Shown here: piece after piece, positions 25,850 to 35,734 of the stretch
Position numbering within the stretch: the first letter of the stretch is position 1
Layout of the letters: the number at the start of each line of letters is the position of its first letter
DNA from: Planctomycetota bacterium
GTDB lineage: Bacteria > Planctomycetota > UBA1135 > GCA-002686595
Assembly (NCBI GenBank): GCA_022446815.1
Contig: JAKVCD010000025.1
Coordinates: 1-64,000 of the forward strand
Direction of reading: 5' to 3'
Length of the DNA: 64,000 nt
Notes under the pieces: model-generated
The model's input: the letters and a program-made list of their open reading frames with translations, nothing else
Told to the model about the DNA's origin: nothing
The model's database searches: none
Translations under genes and position numbers: made by a program

Positions 25850-27160
25850 TCAGCGCGCCTCTCTCCATGCAGAGATGAGCTCCGGAACGAGCGCGCTGGA
25901 GAGCAAGAAGGGCTCCCTGATCAAGACCCTGTGGAAGCCGTCATCTTCGCTCCAAGCGGGCTCAGGCGAACCGCCTGAGCACTCGACGAGCAGCGTGCGC
26001 AGGTCAAGGCGGGGGTCTCGCTTCGCTCGCTGTAGGCTGTTGGACACGAGGGTCACGCTGTCGAGGGGGAGCGCTGGATGACGCGCTCGCATCGAAGGCA
26101 CGAAGCCAGCGACGTCACCGAATGCGACCAAGTGGAAGCTGTCCTCAGGCTGTTCATCTCGGAGTTGGATGACCCGCTCCGGGAGCGAGAGCCCGTCGCG
26201 ACGTGGGCTCAGCGGGAGCTGTAAGAAGACGAGCCTGAGTCCCTCGCGCTCTGCGAAGTTGAGCCATGCGCTAGCTGACGAGCCAGCGGCGAGCTCGAGC
26301 GGGCTGAAGCTGCTCCCTCCCGCGATGACTACTGTCCCCTCCGCAGCTCGCAGCGGCGAGATATGTAGCTCAAGGTGGCTCTCATGGAGGATAGGGCTTA
26401 GCCGTCCGAGGGAGCCGCCCTCTGCGAGGGTGAGGAGCTCGCCAGCTCCCAAGACAGGATGCCTGAGGCCCCGCTCACAAAGCTCAGTCAGCGCCATCTG
26501 CGGTGAGAGGGTCACGCTCTGAGAGACCGGAGGCGCTGGGAGCGCACTCCGACGGCTGGCCAGCTCGCTGACACAGTCCACGCGCACAGGGAGGCCTCGC
26601 GCCGCGCGATCCTCCACCCCCACCTCGCACACGAGCTGCCAAGGACCCGGCGCAGACGAGGGCGGCCTGATGAACATCTCTAAGGAGCCAGCGCGGAGGA
26701 CAGCGAGGGGCATGACCTCTCTGCGCGCGCGCTGCTCTTCCCCAGCAGGGCTGATCCAGTAGAGGCTGAGGACCTGGTCTCCTTCAATCGCTACATCCTC
26801 AGTGCGCGAGATACGGACCGGCGTCGCCTCGCCCATCCCATCCTCTCGCGCCTCAAATGCGCCCGGTGAGACACTCAGCGCGAGCGCGTTCGCGAGCGCT
26901 TGTTCGGGAGTGGCAGCGCGCTCTGACCTGAGGGCGTTCAGCGCGAGATCTAATGAGCTGAGCTGCAGCGTTTCGCCCTCTGGATTGGCGGCGCTACGAA
27001 TCCCATCAAAGACCGACAAGACGGCGACCCGCTCAGCCTCCGCTGACTCAAGATAGCCCGTGCGTAGGCGCTCGAGGCGTTCACGCTGGAGCGAGAGCGC
27101 GAGGTCTTGGGAGGGCGCCTGTGGGAAAGACGTGAGGGCGAGAGCGACCGCAGTGATCAA
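25850..27160 (-). CDS. Hypothetical secreted protein
   Basis: I do not recognise a family. The protein has 436 residues, starts with a short hydrophobic stretch compatible with a signal peptide (ITAVALALTSFPQAPS), then a helical region rich in Arg, Leu and Glu. The C-terminal half has alternating strands and helices (GTVVIAGGSSFSPLELA, FHLVAFGDVAGFV, LDSVTLVSNSLQRA) that could be an alpha/beta-hydrolase-like fold, but no catalytic triad is clear. The start codon is TTG at 27160, which overlaps the hutI stop in TTGA, so it is translationally coupled to hutI. Confidence 0.5.
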   Translation of the reverse strand: MITAVALALTSFPQAPSQDLALSLQRERLERLRTGYLESAEAERVAVLSVFDGIRSAANPEGETLQLSSLDLALNALRSERAATPEQALANALALSVSPGAFEAREDGMGEATPVRISRTEDVAIEGDQVLSLYWISPAGEEQRARREVMPLAVLRAGSLEMFIRPPSSAPGPWQLVCEVGVEDRAARGLPVRVDCVSELASRRSALPAPPVSQSVTLSPQMALTELCERGLRHPVLGAGELLTLAEGGSLGRLSPILHESHLELHISPLRAAEGTVVIAGGSSFSPLELAAGSSASAWLNFAEREGLRLVFLQLPLSPRRDGLSLPERVIQLRDEQPEDSFHLVAFGDVAGFVPSMRARHPALPLDSVTLVSNSLQRAKRDPRLDLRTLLVECSGGSPEPAWSEDDGFHRVLIREPFLLSSALVPELISAWREAR

Positions 27161-28431
27161 GCAGCTCCTCCTCGCTCGTACACCACACGACCGCGTTTGA
27201 TGACCACGCTTACCGGCGAGCGGCCGAGCTCGTAGGTGATGTGCTCCAGTCGCGGGAGGTCCGTGATGATCACGTCCGCCTGCTTGCCAACCTCAAGGGT
27301 GCCTAAATAATCGCCACGCCGCAGAGAGCAAGCCGCGTTCAGTGTGCCTGCGACGAGACACTCTGCCGCGCTCATCCCATACCTCAAGGCAGCCCATGAG
27401 AGCGCCTCCGGCATGCTCTGCACATAACAGCTCCCAGGGTTGAAGTCCGTCGCGACGGCAGGGGCGAGCCCTGCATCGATCATCGCGCGGCCTGGCGCCT
27501 CTTCCTTCTGCCCGATAAAGAGCGGGACCAACGGGCACAGCATGGGGACGACGCCAGCCTCACCTAGGGCAGCGATCCCCTCTTCAGAGATGCACTCGAG
27601 GTGGTCCGCAGAGTCGGCGCCGAGCTCTGCCGCTAGCTCTGCGCCCCCCAGCGGCGTGAGCTGATCCACGTGCAGCCTGAGCCGCAGCCCAAGCTCCGAC
27701 GCGCGCGTCATGATTCGACGCGAGTCTTGGATGCCGAAGACGTGGCTCTCAGTGAAGATGTCCGCGTACTCCGCGAGACCGCTCTCAGCTACGGCGGGGA
27801 GCATCTCTTCTATCAGGAGGTCTACGTAGTCCGGCTTGCGGTCTTTGAACTCCTGCGGATAGTCGTGCGCGCCGAGGAAGGTTGGGATGAGCTCAACAGG
27901 GTGCTGCTCTCCAGCCTCTCGAATCGCCTCTAGGCACTTCATCTCGTCCTTGAGAGTCAGGCCATAGCCCGTCTTTGCCTCGACCGTAGTGCTCCCCAGG
28001 GCGAGGAAGCGATCTAAGTGCACAAGCAACTGCGCGATGAGCGCATCCTTAGAGGACTCTCTCACGCCGCGAACGCTCGAGGCGATCCCACCTCCGGCTG
28101 CGGCGATCTCCACGTAGCTCTTGCCTGAGAGGCGCATCTCAAACTCGTCCTCTCTTGTCCCGGCGAAGACAGGATGAGTGTGCGCGTCGATGAGACCTGG
28201 GATGACCAGCTTCCCCGAGGCGTCGAGGGTCACTTCAGCCTCAAAGCCAGCGCGGACCTCCGCCTCTGCCCCCACCGCGACGATCCTCTCTCCCTCGATC
28301 GCGATCGCCGCGTCAGAGATACGCACAACTCGACCGAGCGCAGCCCCGCCGGCCAGCGCGTCACCCTCCGCCGTGGCTAGCTCACCGATGCCGGTGATGA
28401 GGAGGTCTACCTTCTTCGCGCTCAGCTCCAT
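27157..28431 (-). CDS. hutI: Imidazolonepropionase
   Basis: A 424-residue amidohydrolase. The zinc site HxH is in IDAHTHPVFAGTREDEFEMR, a block specific for HutI. Other family blocks are AGGGIASSVR, TTVEAKTGYGL, FLGAHDYP, ADIFTESHVF, HVDQLTPLGG, ADHLECI and ATDFNPGSC. It hydrolyses 4-imidazolone-5-propionate to N-formimino-glutamate in histidine degradation. The other hut genes (hutH, hutU, hutG) are not in this window; the gene instead heads a short operon with a hypothetical protein and DUF2784. Stop overlaps the next start. Confidence 0.92.
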   Translation of the reverse strand: MELSAKKVDLLITGIGELATAEGDALAGGAALGRVVRISDAAIAIEGERIVAVGAEAEVRAGFEAEVTLDASGKLVIPGLIDAHTHPVFAGTREDEFEMRLSGKSYVEIAAAGGGIASSVRGVRESSKDALIAQLLVHLDRFLALGSTTVEAKTGYGLTLKDEMKCLEAIREAGEQHPVELIPTFLGAHDYPQEFKDRKPDYVDLLIEEMLPAVAESGLAEYADIFTESHVFGIQDSRRIMTRASELGLRLRLHVDQLTPLGGAELAAELGADSADHLECISEEGIAALGEAGVVPMLCPLVPLFIGQKEEAPGRAMIDAGLAPAVATDFNPGSCYVQSMPEALSWAALRYGMSAAECLVAGTLNAACSLRRGDYLGTLEVGKQADVIITDLPRLEHITYELGRSPVSVVIKRGRVVYERGGAA

Positions 28432-28470
28432 CGCGGACTAGGATACCTCCCCGGAGGGCCTTGTACCCGC

Positions 28471-29187
28471 TCAGCCCGCCGCCCGACCCTCTCTTCCACC
28501 CCACTCGCCCATGCGTCTCCAGATACGGCGGCGTGCGCGTAGGAGGATCATCTTCATGTTGCTGAGGCCTACACCAAGGCGATCTGCAGCCTGCTTGTAG
28601 GCCAATCCCTCGACCTCGACCAAGCGGAGCGCCTCTTGATCGCGTGGCTTGAGCTCCCTGAAGGCCGCCGCGTAAGCGAGGAGATAGGTCCTCCATGCGC
28701 GACGAAAGCTCAAGGCCTCTTCCTGAGTGATGCTCTGTTCGCGCGGCCCTTGTGAGCTGTCCGCGGGGTCACAGCCTTCAACAAGAGGCTGCATGGCGCG
28801 TCGGAGGTGCTCCCTCGCTTTCCTGCTGATCACGTTTCGTGCGATGGTCAGGCACCATCCCCTGAAGCCCCCTGCGTGCTCTTTGAAGCTCGAGGAGTAG
28901 CGATAGACGTTCAAGAACACCTCTTGCGTGATGTCGTCGGGGTCAAGCGCACGCGCCGAGCCACGCCTCCGGGAGCCGACGAAGGTGCGCACTTCGCTGT
29001 AAGAGAGCCGGTAGAGGGCCTCGAAGAGATCCGCTCTCTGAGTCTCCTGGAAGCCCACCATGAGCGCGGTCTGGAGCCACTCGACCCGGTCGCGAGCAAG
29101 CTCGTTACGTACCGAAAGCGCCCCCTCTTGCTTCAGAAATCTGGCGGCAGAGACAGACAGCGCGGCGGATCCTTGGGTCATGTGCAT
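28471..29187 (-). CDS. RNA polymerase sigma-70 family (ECF-like) sigma factor
   Basis: A 238-residue protein with region 2 (DDITQEVFLNVYRYSSSF, then GFRGWCLTIARNVISRKARE) and region 4 (LKPRDQEALRLVEVEGLAYK, then QAADRLGVGLSNMKMILLRAR). The two regions are joined by about 60 residues. This is the layout of ECF sigma factors, which direct RNA polymerase to a small set of promoters. No anti-sigma gene is next to it. The start could be either ATG at 29187 or 29181. The 278-bp space upstream, divergent from the CNNM gene, may hold an autoregulated promoter. Confidence 0.85.
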   Translation of the reverse strand: MHMTQGSAALSVSAARFLKQEGALSVRNELARDRVEWLQTALMVGFQETQRADLFEALYRLSYSEVRTFVGSRRRGSARALDPDDITQEVFLNVYRYSSSFKEHAGGFRGWCLTIARNVISRKAREHLRRAMQPLVEGCDPADSSQGPREQSITQEEALSFRRAWRTYLLAYAAAFRELKPRDQEALRLVEVEGLAYKQAADRLGVGLSNMKMILLRARRRIWRRMGEWGGREGRAAG

Positions 29188-29465
29188 GGGAGGGACAAAG
29201 AAATGCCCGTGCCGAAGAGCATTGCCCGGTCCACAAAGTTCATTCCAGCGCGTCGACTACGCACCAAAAACAGGCCTTAAAGACCTATAGGTCCACATTT
29301 TCCCGCAACCAAGGTCCTATGGCAGCTCCGATTTATCTCCCACAATGAGACCACAAGCCACTCGAGTGACACGATTTCGTAACAAGCCGACCAATGCGTA
29401 CAGCCCCTTATCGCACTCTGAGCGGGTAAATGACCTAGGATAAATTGAGACCCACGAGCTGCCCC
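29188..29465. promoter_or_regulatory. Divergent intergenic region with a 12-bp palindrome
   Basis: No gene is visible in this comparatively AT-rich stretch between the sigma factor and the CNNM gene. It contains a perfect 12-bp palindrome GACCTATAGGTC at 29282-29293. At 29258-29274 it contains TACGCACCAAAAACAGG, which resembles TACGCACCAAACAGG at 18667-18681 in another divergent promoter region. Both could be operator sites; no hexamer pair is clear enough to call a promoter. Confidence 0.3.
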
Positions 29466-30776
29466 ATGCCCGACCCATCGACCCTGGCCCTCGCGGCCCC
29501 ACCTTACTTCTCGCCTCCTATCGCCGAGGTCTTCACCTTCACTTGGCTGGGAGTGACGCTCTTCACCTCGGGCGCGATGGGATTGCTCCAAGCCGCCCTA
29601 GAGAGCACGCCGACTTCAAAGGTCTTGGCGCATGTCCCCGAGGGACGCCGTCGTGAGCGCCTCGCCGGTCTGCTCGCAAAGCCCGAGGTGCTGGCATTTC
29701 AGGCGAGCTTGCTGAAGCTCTCATTCGAGCTCGCCTTCCTCGCCTTCCTGCTCCCGCTCGTAGCGCCTGCGGGAGACTTGGATGTTATGACGCTCCTCAC
29801 TGCGATCGCGGTCGGGGTGCCCTGTCTCCTCTTTGTGAGTGAGGCCATGCCAAACGCCATCGCGCGTCGACACGGCGGCAAGATCCTCGCCCATTCGCTC
29901 GCACCCTTCCACACACTCACCCTCCCTCTCTCCCCTGTCATCAGCCTCCTGCGCGCGCTACGCAACGCGCTGCTGAGAGCTTCGCGGATGGAGGAGGACG
30001 ACCTCCCGCAACAGCAGGTGGTCGAAGAGCTCCGCGAGGTGATCGAAGAGACCGGTCATACAGGTGAGCTTGAGGAGTCAGAGCGGGAGCTCCTCGAGAA
30101 CGTGATCGAGTTCCACGACGTTGACGTCTCAGCCATGATGACCCCACGAACGGAGATCATGAGCGTCGACGTCGAGGAGGGCCTAGAGGCTGCGCTAGAG
30201 CTCGCCGTTGAACAGAGCCTCAACCGCATCCCCGTATACGAGGGGAGTATCGACACGATCGTCGGTTACTTGAACGGGAGGAAGCTCTTGGAGCTGCTCG
30301 CCAAGGGAGAGCTCGCGACAGAGAGCCTGCGAGACCACCTTCAGCCAGCGCTCTTTGTCCCAGAGACCCAGCATGTCTCAGCGCTCCTCGCAGAGTTTCG
30401 AGAGGAGCGCCAAAAGATGGCGATCGTCCTCGACGAGTACGGAGGCACATCAGGGCTCGTGACCATCGGAGACGTCATCGAGGAGCTCGTCGGCGAGCTC
30501 CACGATGAGTTCTCAGACGAGGACGAGCCTGAGGATATCCGTGAGGTCGCGCCAGGCGTCTCAGAGATCAACGCCTCCGCCAGGGTCGACGAGGTGAACG
30601 AAGCCTTAGACCTCGGGCTCCCTGAAGAGGAGGACTATGAGACCTTGGCTGGCTTTGTGCTGAGTGAGCTCGGGAGGATCCCACGCAGCGGTGACGGGTT
30701 CGAGCGCGAGGGGATCCGCTACGAGGTCACTGAGGCCTCCGACCGACGTGTACTTTGTATCCGCGTCTCCACCTGA
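29466..30776 (+). CDS. CNNM/CorC-type transporter with CBS domains
   Basis: About 436 residues: an N-terminal DUF21 (CNNM) membrane domain with hydrophobic helices, a CBS pair, and a C-terminal CorC/HlyC domain. The block EESERELLENVIEFHDVDVS and MMTPRTEIMSVDVEEGLE is the standard entry into the first CBS domain; MAIVLDEYGGTSGLVTIGDV and IEELVGELHDEF is the standard end of the second. Members transport or sense Mg2+ or Co2+. The frame opens at 29445, but the second Met (29466) begins the hydrophobic domain. Next gene recO follows 26 bases later. Confidence 0.85.
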   Translation: MPDPSTLALAAPPYFSPPIAEVFTFTWLGVTLFTSGAMGLLQAALESTPTSKVLAHVPEGRRRERLAGLLAKPEVLAFQASLLKLSFELAFLAFLLPLVAPAGDLDVMTLLTAIAVGVPCLLFVSEAMPNAIARRHGGKILAHSLAPFHTLTLPLSPVISLLRALRNALLRASRMEEDDLPQQQVVEELREVIEETGHTGELEESERELLENVIEFHDVDVSAMMTPRTEIMSVDVEEGLEAALELAVEQSLNRIPVYEGSIDTIVGYLNGRKLLELLAKGELATESLRDHLQPALFVPETQHVSALLAEFREERQKMAIVLDEYGGTSGLVTIGDVIEELVGELHDEFSDEDEPEDIREVAPGVSEINASARVDEVNEALDLGLPEEEDYETLAGFVLSELGRIPRSGDGFEREGIRYEVTEASDRRVLCIRVST

Positions 30777-30802
30777 GGACCTCCGAACACTAGACTCACC
30801 TC

Positions 30803-31624
30803 GTGCACATGGTCCGTGACGAGGCGATCCTCCTGCGCCGCTTCCCTTACTCCGAGTCCTCACTCGTCGCGAGGGTGTTCTCGCGCAGGTACGGCAAGGT
30901 CGGGCTCCTCGCCCGCGGCGCGCACCGCCCGAAGTCTCGCTTCTACTGCGTCCTCGACCACTTCGACACCTTAGAGCTCGAGTGGCGACACCAGCCTGGT
31001 CGCGAGCTGATGGAGCTGCGACGCGGCGACATCAAGTCGCGGCGCGCGGTGATAGCGAATGATCTTGAGACCTACCGCGCAGGGTCCGTGGCTTGTGAGC
31101 TAGTCGATCTCGCTTGCCCGACCGGTCAGCCGGATCATGGCACTTGGACGCGCCTCTCACGTTGCCTGGACGAGCTGGCCACGGGCGCCCGGCCTGCCTG
31201 GGAGGCCACCGTCGCCTTCGAGCTCGGCTTCTTAGAAGAGCACGGCATCTGCCCTGCGCTGGAGCGGTGCGCCGCTTGCGGTTGCGACGCCCCTGCGCCG
31301 AACCCCAGCGAGGCTCGCGCCTGCTTCTCTGCCTCTTGCGGTGGCCGATTATGTCAGCCCTGCGCCGACGAAGCGCGCGACGCAGGGCGCCGCGTAGGTA
31401 CCATGCCCCTCGATGTCCTCGATGCCGCCAGCAAGCTGTTGCGACGGAGCCCTGAAGGAGAGAGGATCACACCTCTGGATACGCCTCTTTTGGTCCGACT
31501 GAAGGACTTCGTAGAGCGCTTCCTAGATCACCACCTTGAGGTCCGCACGAAGGCGCGCGGCGAGTTCCTCGCCGTCGCAGACCGAAACACCCGCGCCGCG
31601 CTGCGCTCCCCAGAGCACTCCTGA
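30803..31624 (+). CDS. recO: DNA repair protein RecO
   Basis: A 273-residue protein with the N-terminal OB-fold signature DEAILLRRFPYSESSLVARV and FSRRYGKVGLLARGAHRPKS. A four-cysteine zinc site follows (CAACGCDAP, then CGGRLCQPC). RecO anneals ssDNA coated by SSB and helps RecR load RecA. Start is GTG at 30803, or ATG two codons later. The stop overlaps the next ATG by one base (TGATG). Confidence 0.88.
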   Translation: MHMVRDEAILLRRFPYSESSLVARVFSRRYGKVGLLARGAHRPKSRFYCVLDHFDTLELEWRHQPGRELMELRRGDIKSRRAVIANDLETYRAGSVACELVDLACPTGQPDHGTWTRLSRCLDELATGARPAWEATVAFELGFLEEHGICPALERCAACGCDAPAPNPSEARACFSASCGGRLCQPCADEARDAGRRVGTMPLDVLDAASKLLRRSPEGERITPLDTPLLVRLKDFVERFLDHHLEVRTKARGEFLAVADRNTRAALRSPEHS

Positions 31625-32667
31625 TGAACCGCACCAAGCACCTCACTCTCGCCCTCCTGCTTATCACCGGAGGTTCCTCCTGTCGTTCCTTGAACGACAA
31701 CACGATGGACTTCGATGAGGTACCGGCTGCGCTCGCCGCGGCAGAGAAGGCCATCTCTAGGGGGGACAACGCCAGCGCGCTTGACGCTCTTGACGGCTTC
31801 TTCACGGTGGAGGGGCTGCCCTCTTCCCAACGCCTCCGCGCGACCCAGCTCTTCTCCGTGGCTGCGGCTGCAGAGATCCAACGCCTCTCGCAGGCGACCG
31901 ATAGCGCCGATGAGCTCGCAGACTTCGTCAATGAAGAGCTCCCCCGCGAGATCGCTGTCGCCGCGGGGATCGCCTCTGCGCGCGCCTACATCGGGCGCGG
32001 CGAGGCAGAGGAGGCCTGGAAGATCTTGAGGCGACTAGACGAGCGCTTCCCGCTCCACCATGAGCGCGCGACAGCTGGGCGGCTCCTCGTGGAGTCTGGC
32101 CTCTCCCTCAGCTACGACGAGCGCGGCTGGTGGATCTTTTGGACTGCACGCGGCGATGGTATCGCTTGCCTCGAGTACTTGGTCCTAAATCATCCTGCAG
32201 AGCCGCGCTGTGACGAGGCCTATGCGCGCCTAGGCGAGCTCTACAGCGAAGACAATCAGCGCCTGCTCGCGATCGAGCGCTACTCCGACTTGGTGCTCTA
32301 TCACCCAGAGAGCAGGCTCCGTGCCGCTGCACAGGCAGCGATTCCCATGCTGCGCCTTGAGCTCTTGGACAGCCCTGAGTACGACCGAAACGGGCTGCTT
32401 CTAGCGCTCTCGGAGCTCGACGACTGGGTCGCCCGCTTCCAAAACCACCCGATGTTGGGAGAGGTCCTCGAGAGCCGCCTAGATTGCATCCGCCGTCTCT
32501 CCGCGAGCGACCTCGGCATCGCCCGCTTCTATGAGCGCATCGGCAATGATGAGGGTCAAGCGTTCCACGCTGAGCGAGCGCGCGAGCTGGCCTTGAGCGC
32601 TGGAGACGACCCCCTCGCTGAGGAGGCAAGCTCGCTCCTCCCAGCGGAAGCCAAAGCGGGCTCATGA
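31624..32667 (+). CDS. TPR-containing lipoprotein, BamD-like
   Basis: A 347-residue lipoprotein (signal with lipobox LLLITGGSSC). The rest is helical with TPR-like repeats: ARAYIGRGEAEEAWKILRRL, YARLGELYSEDNQRLLAIER and the YSDLVLYHPESRLRAAAQ segment, which recalls the BamD pattern of tandem TPRs that handle outer-membrane protein folding. It is translationally coupled to recO and to lptE, whose product is also an outer-membrane assembly lipoprotein, so an envelope-assembly role is reasonable. BamD is usually near 250 residues; this one is longer, so the assignment stays tentative. Confidence 0.5.
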   Translation: MNRTKHLTLALLLITGGSSCRSLNDNTMDFDEVPAALAAAEKAISRGDNASALDALDGFFTVEGLPSSQRLRATQLFSVAAAAEIQRLSQATDSADELADFVNEELPREIAVAAGIASARAYIGRGEAEEAWKILRRLDERFPLHHERATAGRLLVESGLSLSYDERGWWIFWTARGDGIACLEYLVLNHPAEPRCDEAYARLGELYSEDNQRLLAIERYSDLVLYHPESRLRAAAQAAIPMLRLELLDSPEYDRNGLLLALSELDDWVARFQNHPMLGEVLESRLDCIRRLSASDLGIARFYERIGNDEGQAFHAERARELALSAGDDPLAEEASSLLPAEAKAGS

Positions 32668-33179
32668 TCAGAGCCAGCTCGCTCTGGGGCGCCCTCCTAT
32701 ACGCAGTCCTCCACGCTGCATGCGGCTACAGCGTCGGCCTAGTCGCGCCGGAAGGCTTCGAGACCGTCGGCGTTGAGATCTTCCATAATGACACGCTTGA
32801 GCCTGGCCTTGAGCGCGACCTGCACCCCGTGCTCTCCAGCGAGGTGCGCGATCGAGTCCCCCTCCCGCTCACCAGCCCTGCCGACTCTGAGCTCTTGATC
32901 CGAGGTCGCCTAGTCGACTTCAGCCGTGTGAGAGGGATCCGAAACCCCCAAAACCAGGTCCTCGAGTCCGGCGTCAGGCTCCTAGCGGAGGCGTGGACCG
33001 TCAGGGCCTCTACGGGTGAGGTGATCACGCCGAAGACCACCGCGCGGGCGACGGTCGGATATCCGGTCGGTAGCTCCTCTGGTGAGCGCGCCGCGCGCGC
33101 CCGAGCCATCCGCCAGCTCGCCCAAGCGCTCACAGTCGACCTCTTCGCCCGCGCAGAAGCGGGCGAAGGAGCCCCTTAG
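32664..33179 (+). CDS. lptE: LptE-family LPS-assembly lipoprotein
   Basis: A 171-residue lipoprotein with Cys at AACGYSVG. After it comes the family block GFETVGVEIFHNDTLEPGLE and a beta/alpha repeat ending in RAIRQLAQALTVDLF. LptE sits as a plug in the LptD barrel and helps place LPS in the outer leaflet. The family is poorly conserved; the CGYS start and the VxIFxNxTxxPGLE block support it here. ATG overlaps the previous stop (ATGA). Its presence implies an LPS-bearing outer membrane. Confidence 0.72.
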   Translation: MIRASSLWGALLYAVLHAACGYSVGLVAPEGFETVGVEIFHNDTLEPGLERDLHPVLSSEVRDRVPLPLTSPADSELLIRGRLVDFSRVRGIRNPQNQVLESGVRLLAEAWTVRASTGEVITPKTTARATVGYPVGSSSGERAARARAIRQLAQALTVDLFARAEAGEGAP

Positions 33180-33382
33180 GTTTCTGAGGAGTCGCATGAA
33201 CGGAACAGGGGCGCGCTGCGTACCCCCTGGCAAAATCACCGTTTCAGCGCCTGTGATCGCCGCGCACCCCCTCTCAACTGGTAGAAATAGGGCCTAGGGG
33301 AGGAGGCCATGGTCGGCTATTCCACCCCGAGAGGCGTACGTGAGGGCTAACCTCTGCCCCCCTAGGTGCCGATATCAGAGAC
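33180..33382 (+). promoter_or_regulatory. Leader/intergenic region upstream of ftsH
   Basis: About 200 bases without a gene. It contains CCTAGGGG at 33293-33300 and the inverse CCCCTAGG at 33359-33366, which could pair in a transcript to close a long loop just upstream of the ftsH start. No clear promoter hexamers. Function not shown. Confidence 0.25.
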
Positions 33383-35734
33383 ATGGCCGAAGATCAAAAC
33401 GCACAGCAAGACCCCAAGGCCAAGAAAGGCCGGTCCTTCGCTTCCTTCCTGCTGATCCTGACCCTCCTGGTGGTCTCCCTCGCATACGTGGGAGCCTCAG
33501 AGGTCACTTCCCCGAAACTGCTCTCTCAGGACCAGTACCTGCACTACCTGTACACAGGTCGGGTGATGGACCAGAAGTTCAAGGGCAAGCTCGTCATCGG
33601 GCACGCCCAGGATGGGACCCCCAGTGGGATGCCCTTTGAGGTGCAGTTCGACAACCTCGCGGAGCGTGAGAAAGAGTTCCGTGATCTGAAGGCCGAAGGG
33701 AACCACCGCAACATCAAGGTCGACCTCTTCAACAGGGCGCTCGCGGCTGGTGACTACTCGCCTCAGTCAGCGCGCATCATCGCGGCCAACGATGAAGAGA
33801 TTGAAGAGCGGACACCCGGCACTAGCGGCGCCGCGATCACGCAGTCCACGCCGATCCAAGACATGGAGGTGCTCGTTCATGTCTACGCGAAGGGCTCGCC
33901 CACGGGTCGTACGCGTGACTATTACCTCCCCTCGCGGCCGGAGTCCCTCTGGCTGAACATTGAAGGGGTCGACGACATCGCTGGCTTCTCTGGAGCGCTC
34001 AGCGGCTACGGCGTCACCCCCGAGTCCTTGAACTTCGACCTCTCAGAGCGCCGCGGCACCTCTGCAGCAGAAGCGAGCGACCTCCTGCAGTCGCTGCTCT
34101 TCTTCTATGGCCCCTGGATTCTCATCGTCGTCATCTTCGTGCTCTACATGAGGCACCTCCGCAACCAGAGCGGCGCGGGAGGCGTGATGAACTTCGGACG
34201 GAGCCGAGCACAGCTCTATCAGAAGGAGAATCACACGAACGTCACCTTCAACGACGTCGCTGGAGCTGAAGAGGCCAAAGAGGAGGTCCGCGAGGTCGTT
34301 GAGTTCCTCAGAAACCCCGGACGCTTCACTCGTATCGGCGGTCGCATCCCTCGCGGCATCCTGCTGAATGGCACCCCCGGCTGCGGCAAGACCCTCCTCG
34401 CCAAGGCCATCGCCGGCGAGGCAGAGGTCCCCTTTTACTCCATCTCAGGTTCGGACTTCGTCGAGATGTTCGTCGGCGTCGGAGCCAGCCGCGTCCGCGA
34501 CCTCTTCAAGACCGCGCGCGAGAACAGCCCCTGCATCATGTTCCTCGACGAGATCGACGCCGTCGGTCGCCGGAGAGGGAGCGGCATGGGCGGCGGACAT
34601 GACGAGCGCGAGCAGACCCTGAACGCGATCCTCGTTGAGATGGACGGCTTCGGAACGGACGAGGGCATCATCGTCCTAGCCGCCACAAACCGCCCTGACG
34701 TCCTCGACCCCGCCCTCCTGCGACCTGGCCGCTTCGACCGCGAGGTCGTCATTGACCTCCCCGACGTGAAGGGGCGTGAGGCCATCCTCAAGGTCCACCT
34801 GAAAAAGGTGAAGCACGCGGAAGGCATCGACACTGAGTCCCTCGCGCGCTCGACCCCGGGCTACTCCGGCGCTGACTTGGCTGCCACCGTGAACGAGGCG
34901 GCGATCATGGCCGCCCTCCAGAAGTCTGAAGAGATCAAGCAGGAGCACCTCGACGAGGCGCGCGACAAGGTGCGCTACGGCCGCCAGAAGAAGTCACGCA
35001 AGATGGAAGAGGTCGATCGCGAGATCACGGCCTACCACGAGGCGGGACACGCTGTGATCGCTGCCAAGCTCGAGAACACGGACCGACCGCACAAGGTCAC
35101 GATCGTCCCCCGCGGGCGCGCCCTCGGCGCGACGATGGTGCTCCCCGAGAAGGAGAGCTACCACATGCAGAAGAAGCGCCTGAAGAACCAGCTCGCCGTC
35201 CTTTATGGGGGTCGCATCGCTGAGGACATCTTCTGTGGAGATATCTCGGCTGGTGCGTCTGATGACATCAAGCGCGCGACAGACCTCGCCCGCGCGATGG
35301 TCACCGAGCTCGGTATGAGTGAGAAGATCGGTCCGATCAACTACGCAGAGCGTCAAGGCTCTGACTTCCTCGGCACAGAGCTGATGGCCGGTCGCTACCA
35401 CTCCGAGGAGACCAGCCGAGAGATCGACGAGGAGGTCAAGCGCCTGAGCGAGGACGCCTACTCGATCGCCGAGTCCGTGATCAAAGAGCACAAGGAGGAG
35501 ATCGATCAGCTCGTGGTCGCGCTCAAGCGCTTCGAGACTCTCACAGGTGACGAGATCGACAAGCTCCTCGACGGCGCCAGCGTGGACAGCCTGCGCGTGG
35601 AAGAGGAGACCGGAGACCCCGCCCCCATCGAGGTCGAGGGTGAGTCTGAAGAGGCCGCCTCTTCGGAGGAGGTCGTCGATGGTGAGGAGCTCAAAGGTGA
35701 GCTGCCCGGAGAGCCGGGCTTCTCGCCCGCATGA
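33383..35734 (+). CDS. ftsH: ATP-dependent zinc metalloprotease FtsH
   Basis: A 783-residue membrane protease, longer than E. coli FtsH (644). A first membrane helix ([19 protein letters not shown]) is followed by a periplasmic region of about 200 residues and a second helix ([14 protein letters not shown]). The AAA domain has Walker A as GTPGCGKT near residue 329 (usual form GPPGTGKT), Walker [17 protein letters not shown] and second region of homology [20 protein letters not shown]. The zinc site HEAGH is near residue 551. The C-terminal tail is acidic. It degrades membrane and short-lived cytosolic proteins. The start of folP overlaps its stop (ATGA). Confidence 0.95.
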   Translation: MAEDQNAQQDPKAKKGRSFASFLLILTLLVVSLAYVGASEVTSPKLLSQDQYLHYLYTGRVMDQKFKGKLVIGHAQDGTPSGMPFEVQFDNLAEREKEFRDLKAEGNHRNIKVDLFNRALAAGDYSPQSARIIAANDEEIEERTPGTSGAAITQSTPIQDMEVLVHVYAKGSPTGRTRDYYLPSRPESLWLNIEGVDDIAGFSGALSGYGVTPESLNFDLSERRGTSAAEASDLLQSLLFFYGPWILIVVIFVLYMRHLRNQSGAGGVMNFGRSRAQLYQKENHTNVTFNDVAGAEEAKEEVREVVEFLRNPGRFTRIGGRIPRGILLNGTPGCGKTLLAKAIAGEAEVPFYSISGSDFVEMFVGVGASRVRDLFKTARENSPCIMFLDEIDAVGRRRGSGMGGGHDEREQTLNAILVEMDGFGTDEGIIVLAATNRPDVLDPALLRPGRFDREVVIDLPDVKGREAILKVHLKKVKHAEGIDTESLARSTPGYSGADLAATVNEAAIMAALQKSEEIKQEHLDEARDKVRYGRQKKSRKMEEVDREITAYHEAGHAVIAAKLENTDRPHKVTIVPRGRALGATMVLPEKESYHMQKKRLKNQLAVLYGGRIAEDIFCGDISAGASDDIKRATDLARAMVTELGMSEKIGPINYAERQGSDFLGTELMAGRYHSEETSREIDEEVKRLSEDAYSIAESVIKEHKEEIDQLVVALKRFETLTGDEIDKLLDGASVDSLRVEEETGDPAPIEVEGESEEAASSEEVVDGEELKGELPGEPGFSPA

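Noticed and set aside
27157-28431. A full histidine utilisation operon
   Set aside because: Only hutI is present; the neighbours are unrelated to hutH, hutU or hutG.
33293-33366. Riboswitch upstream of ftsH
   Set aside because: Only an 8-bp inverted repeat with a long loop is visible; no known riboswitch core was recognised.
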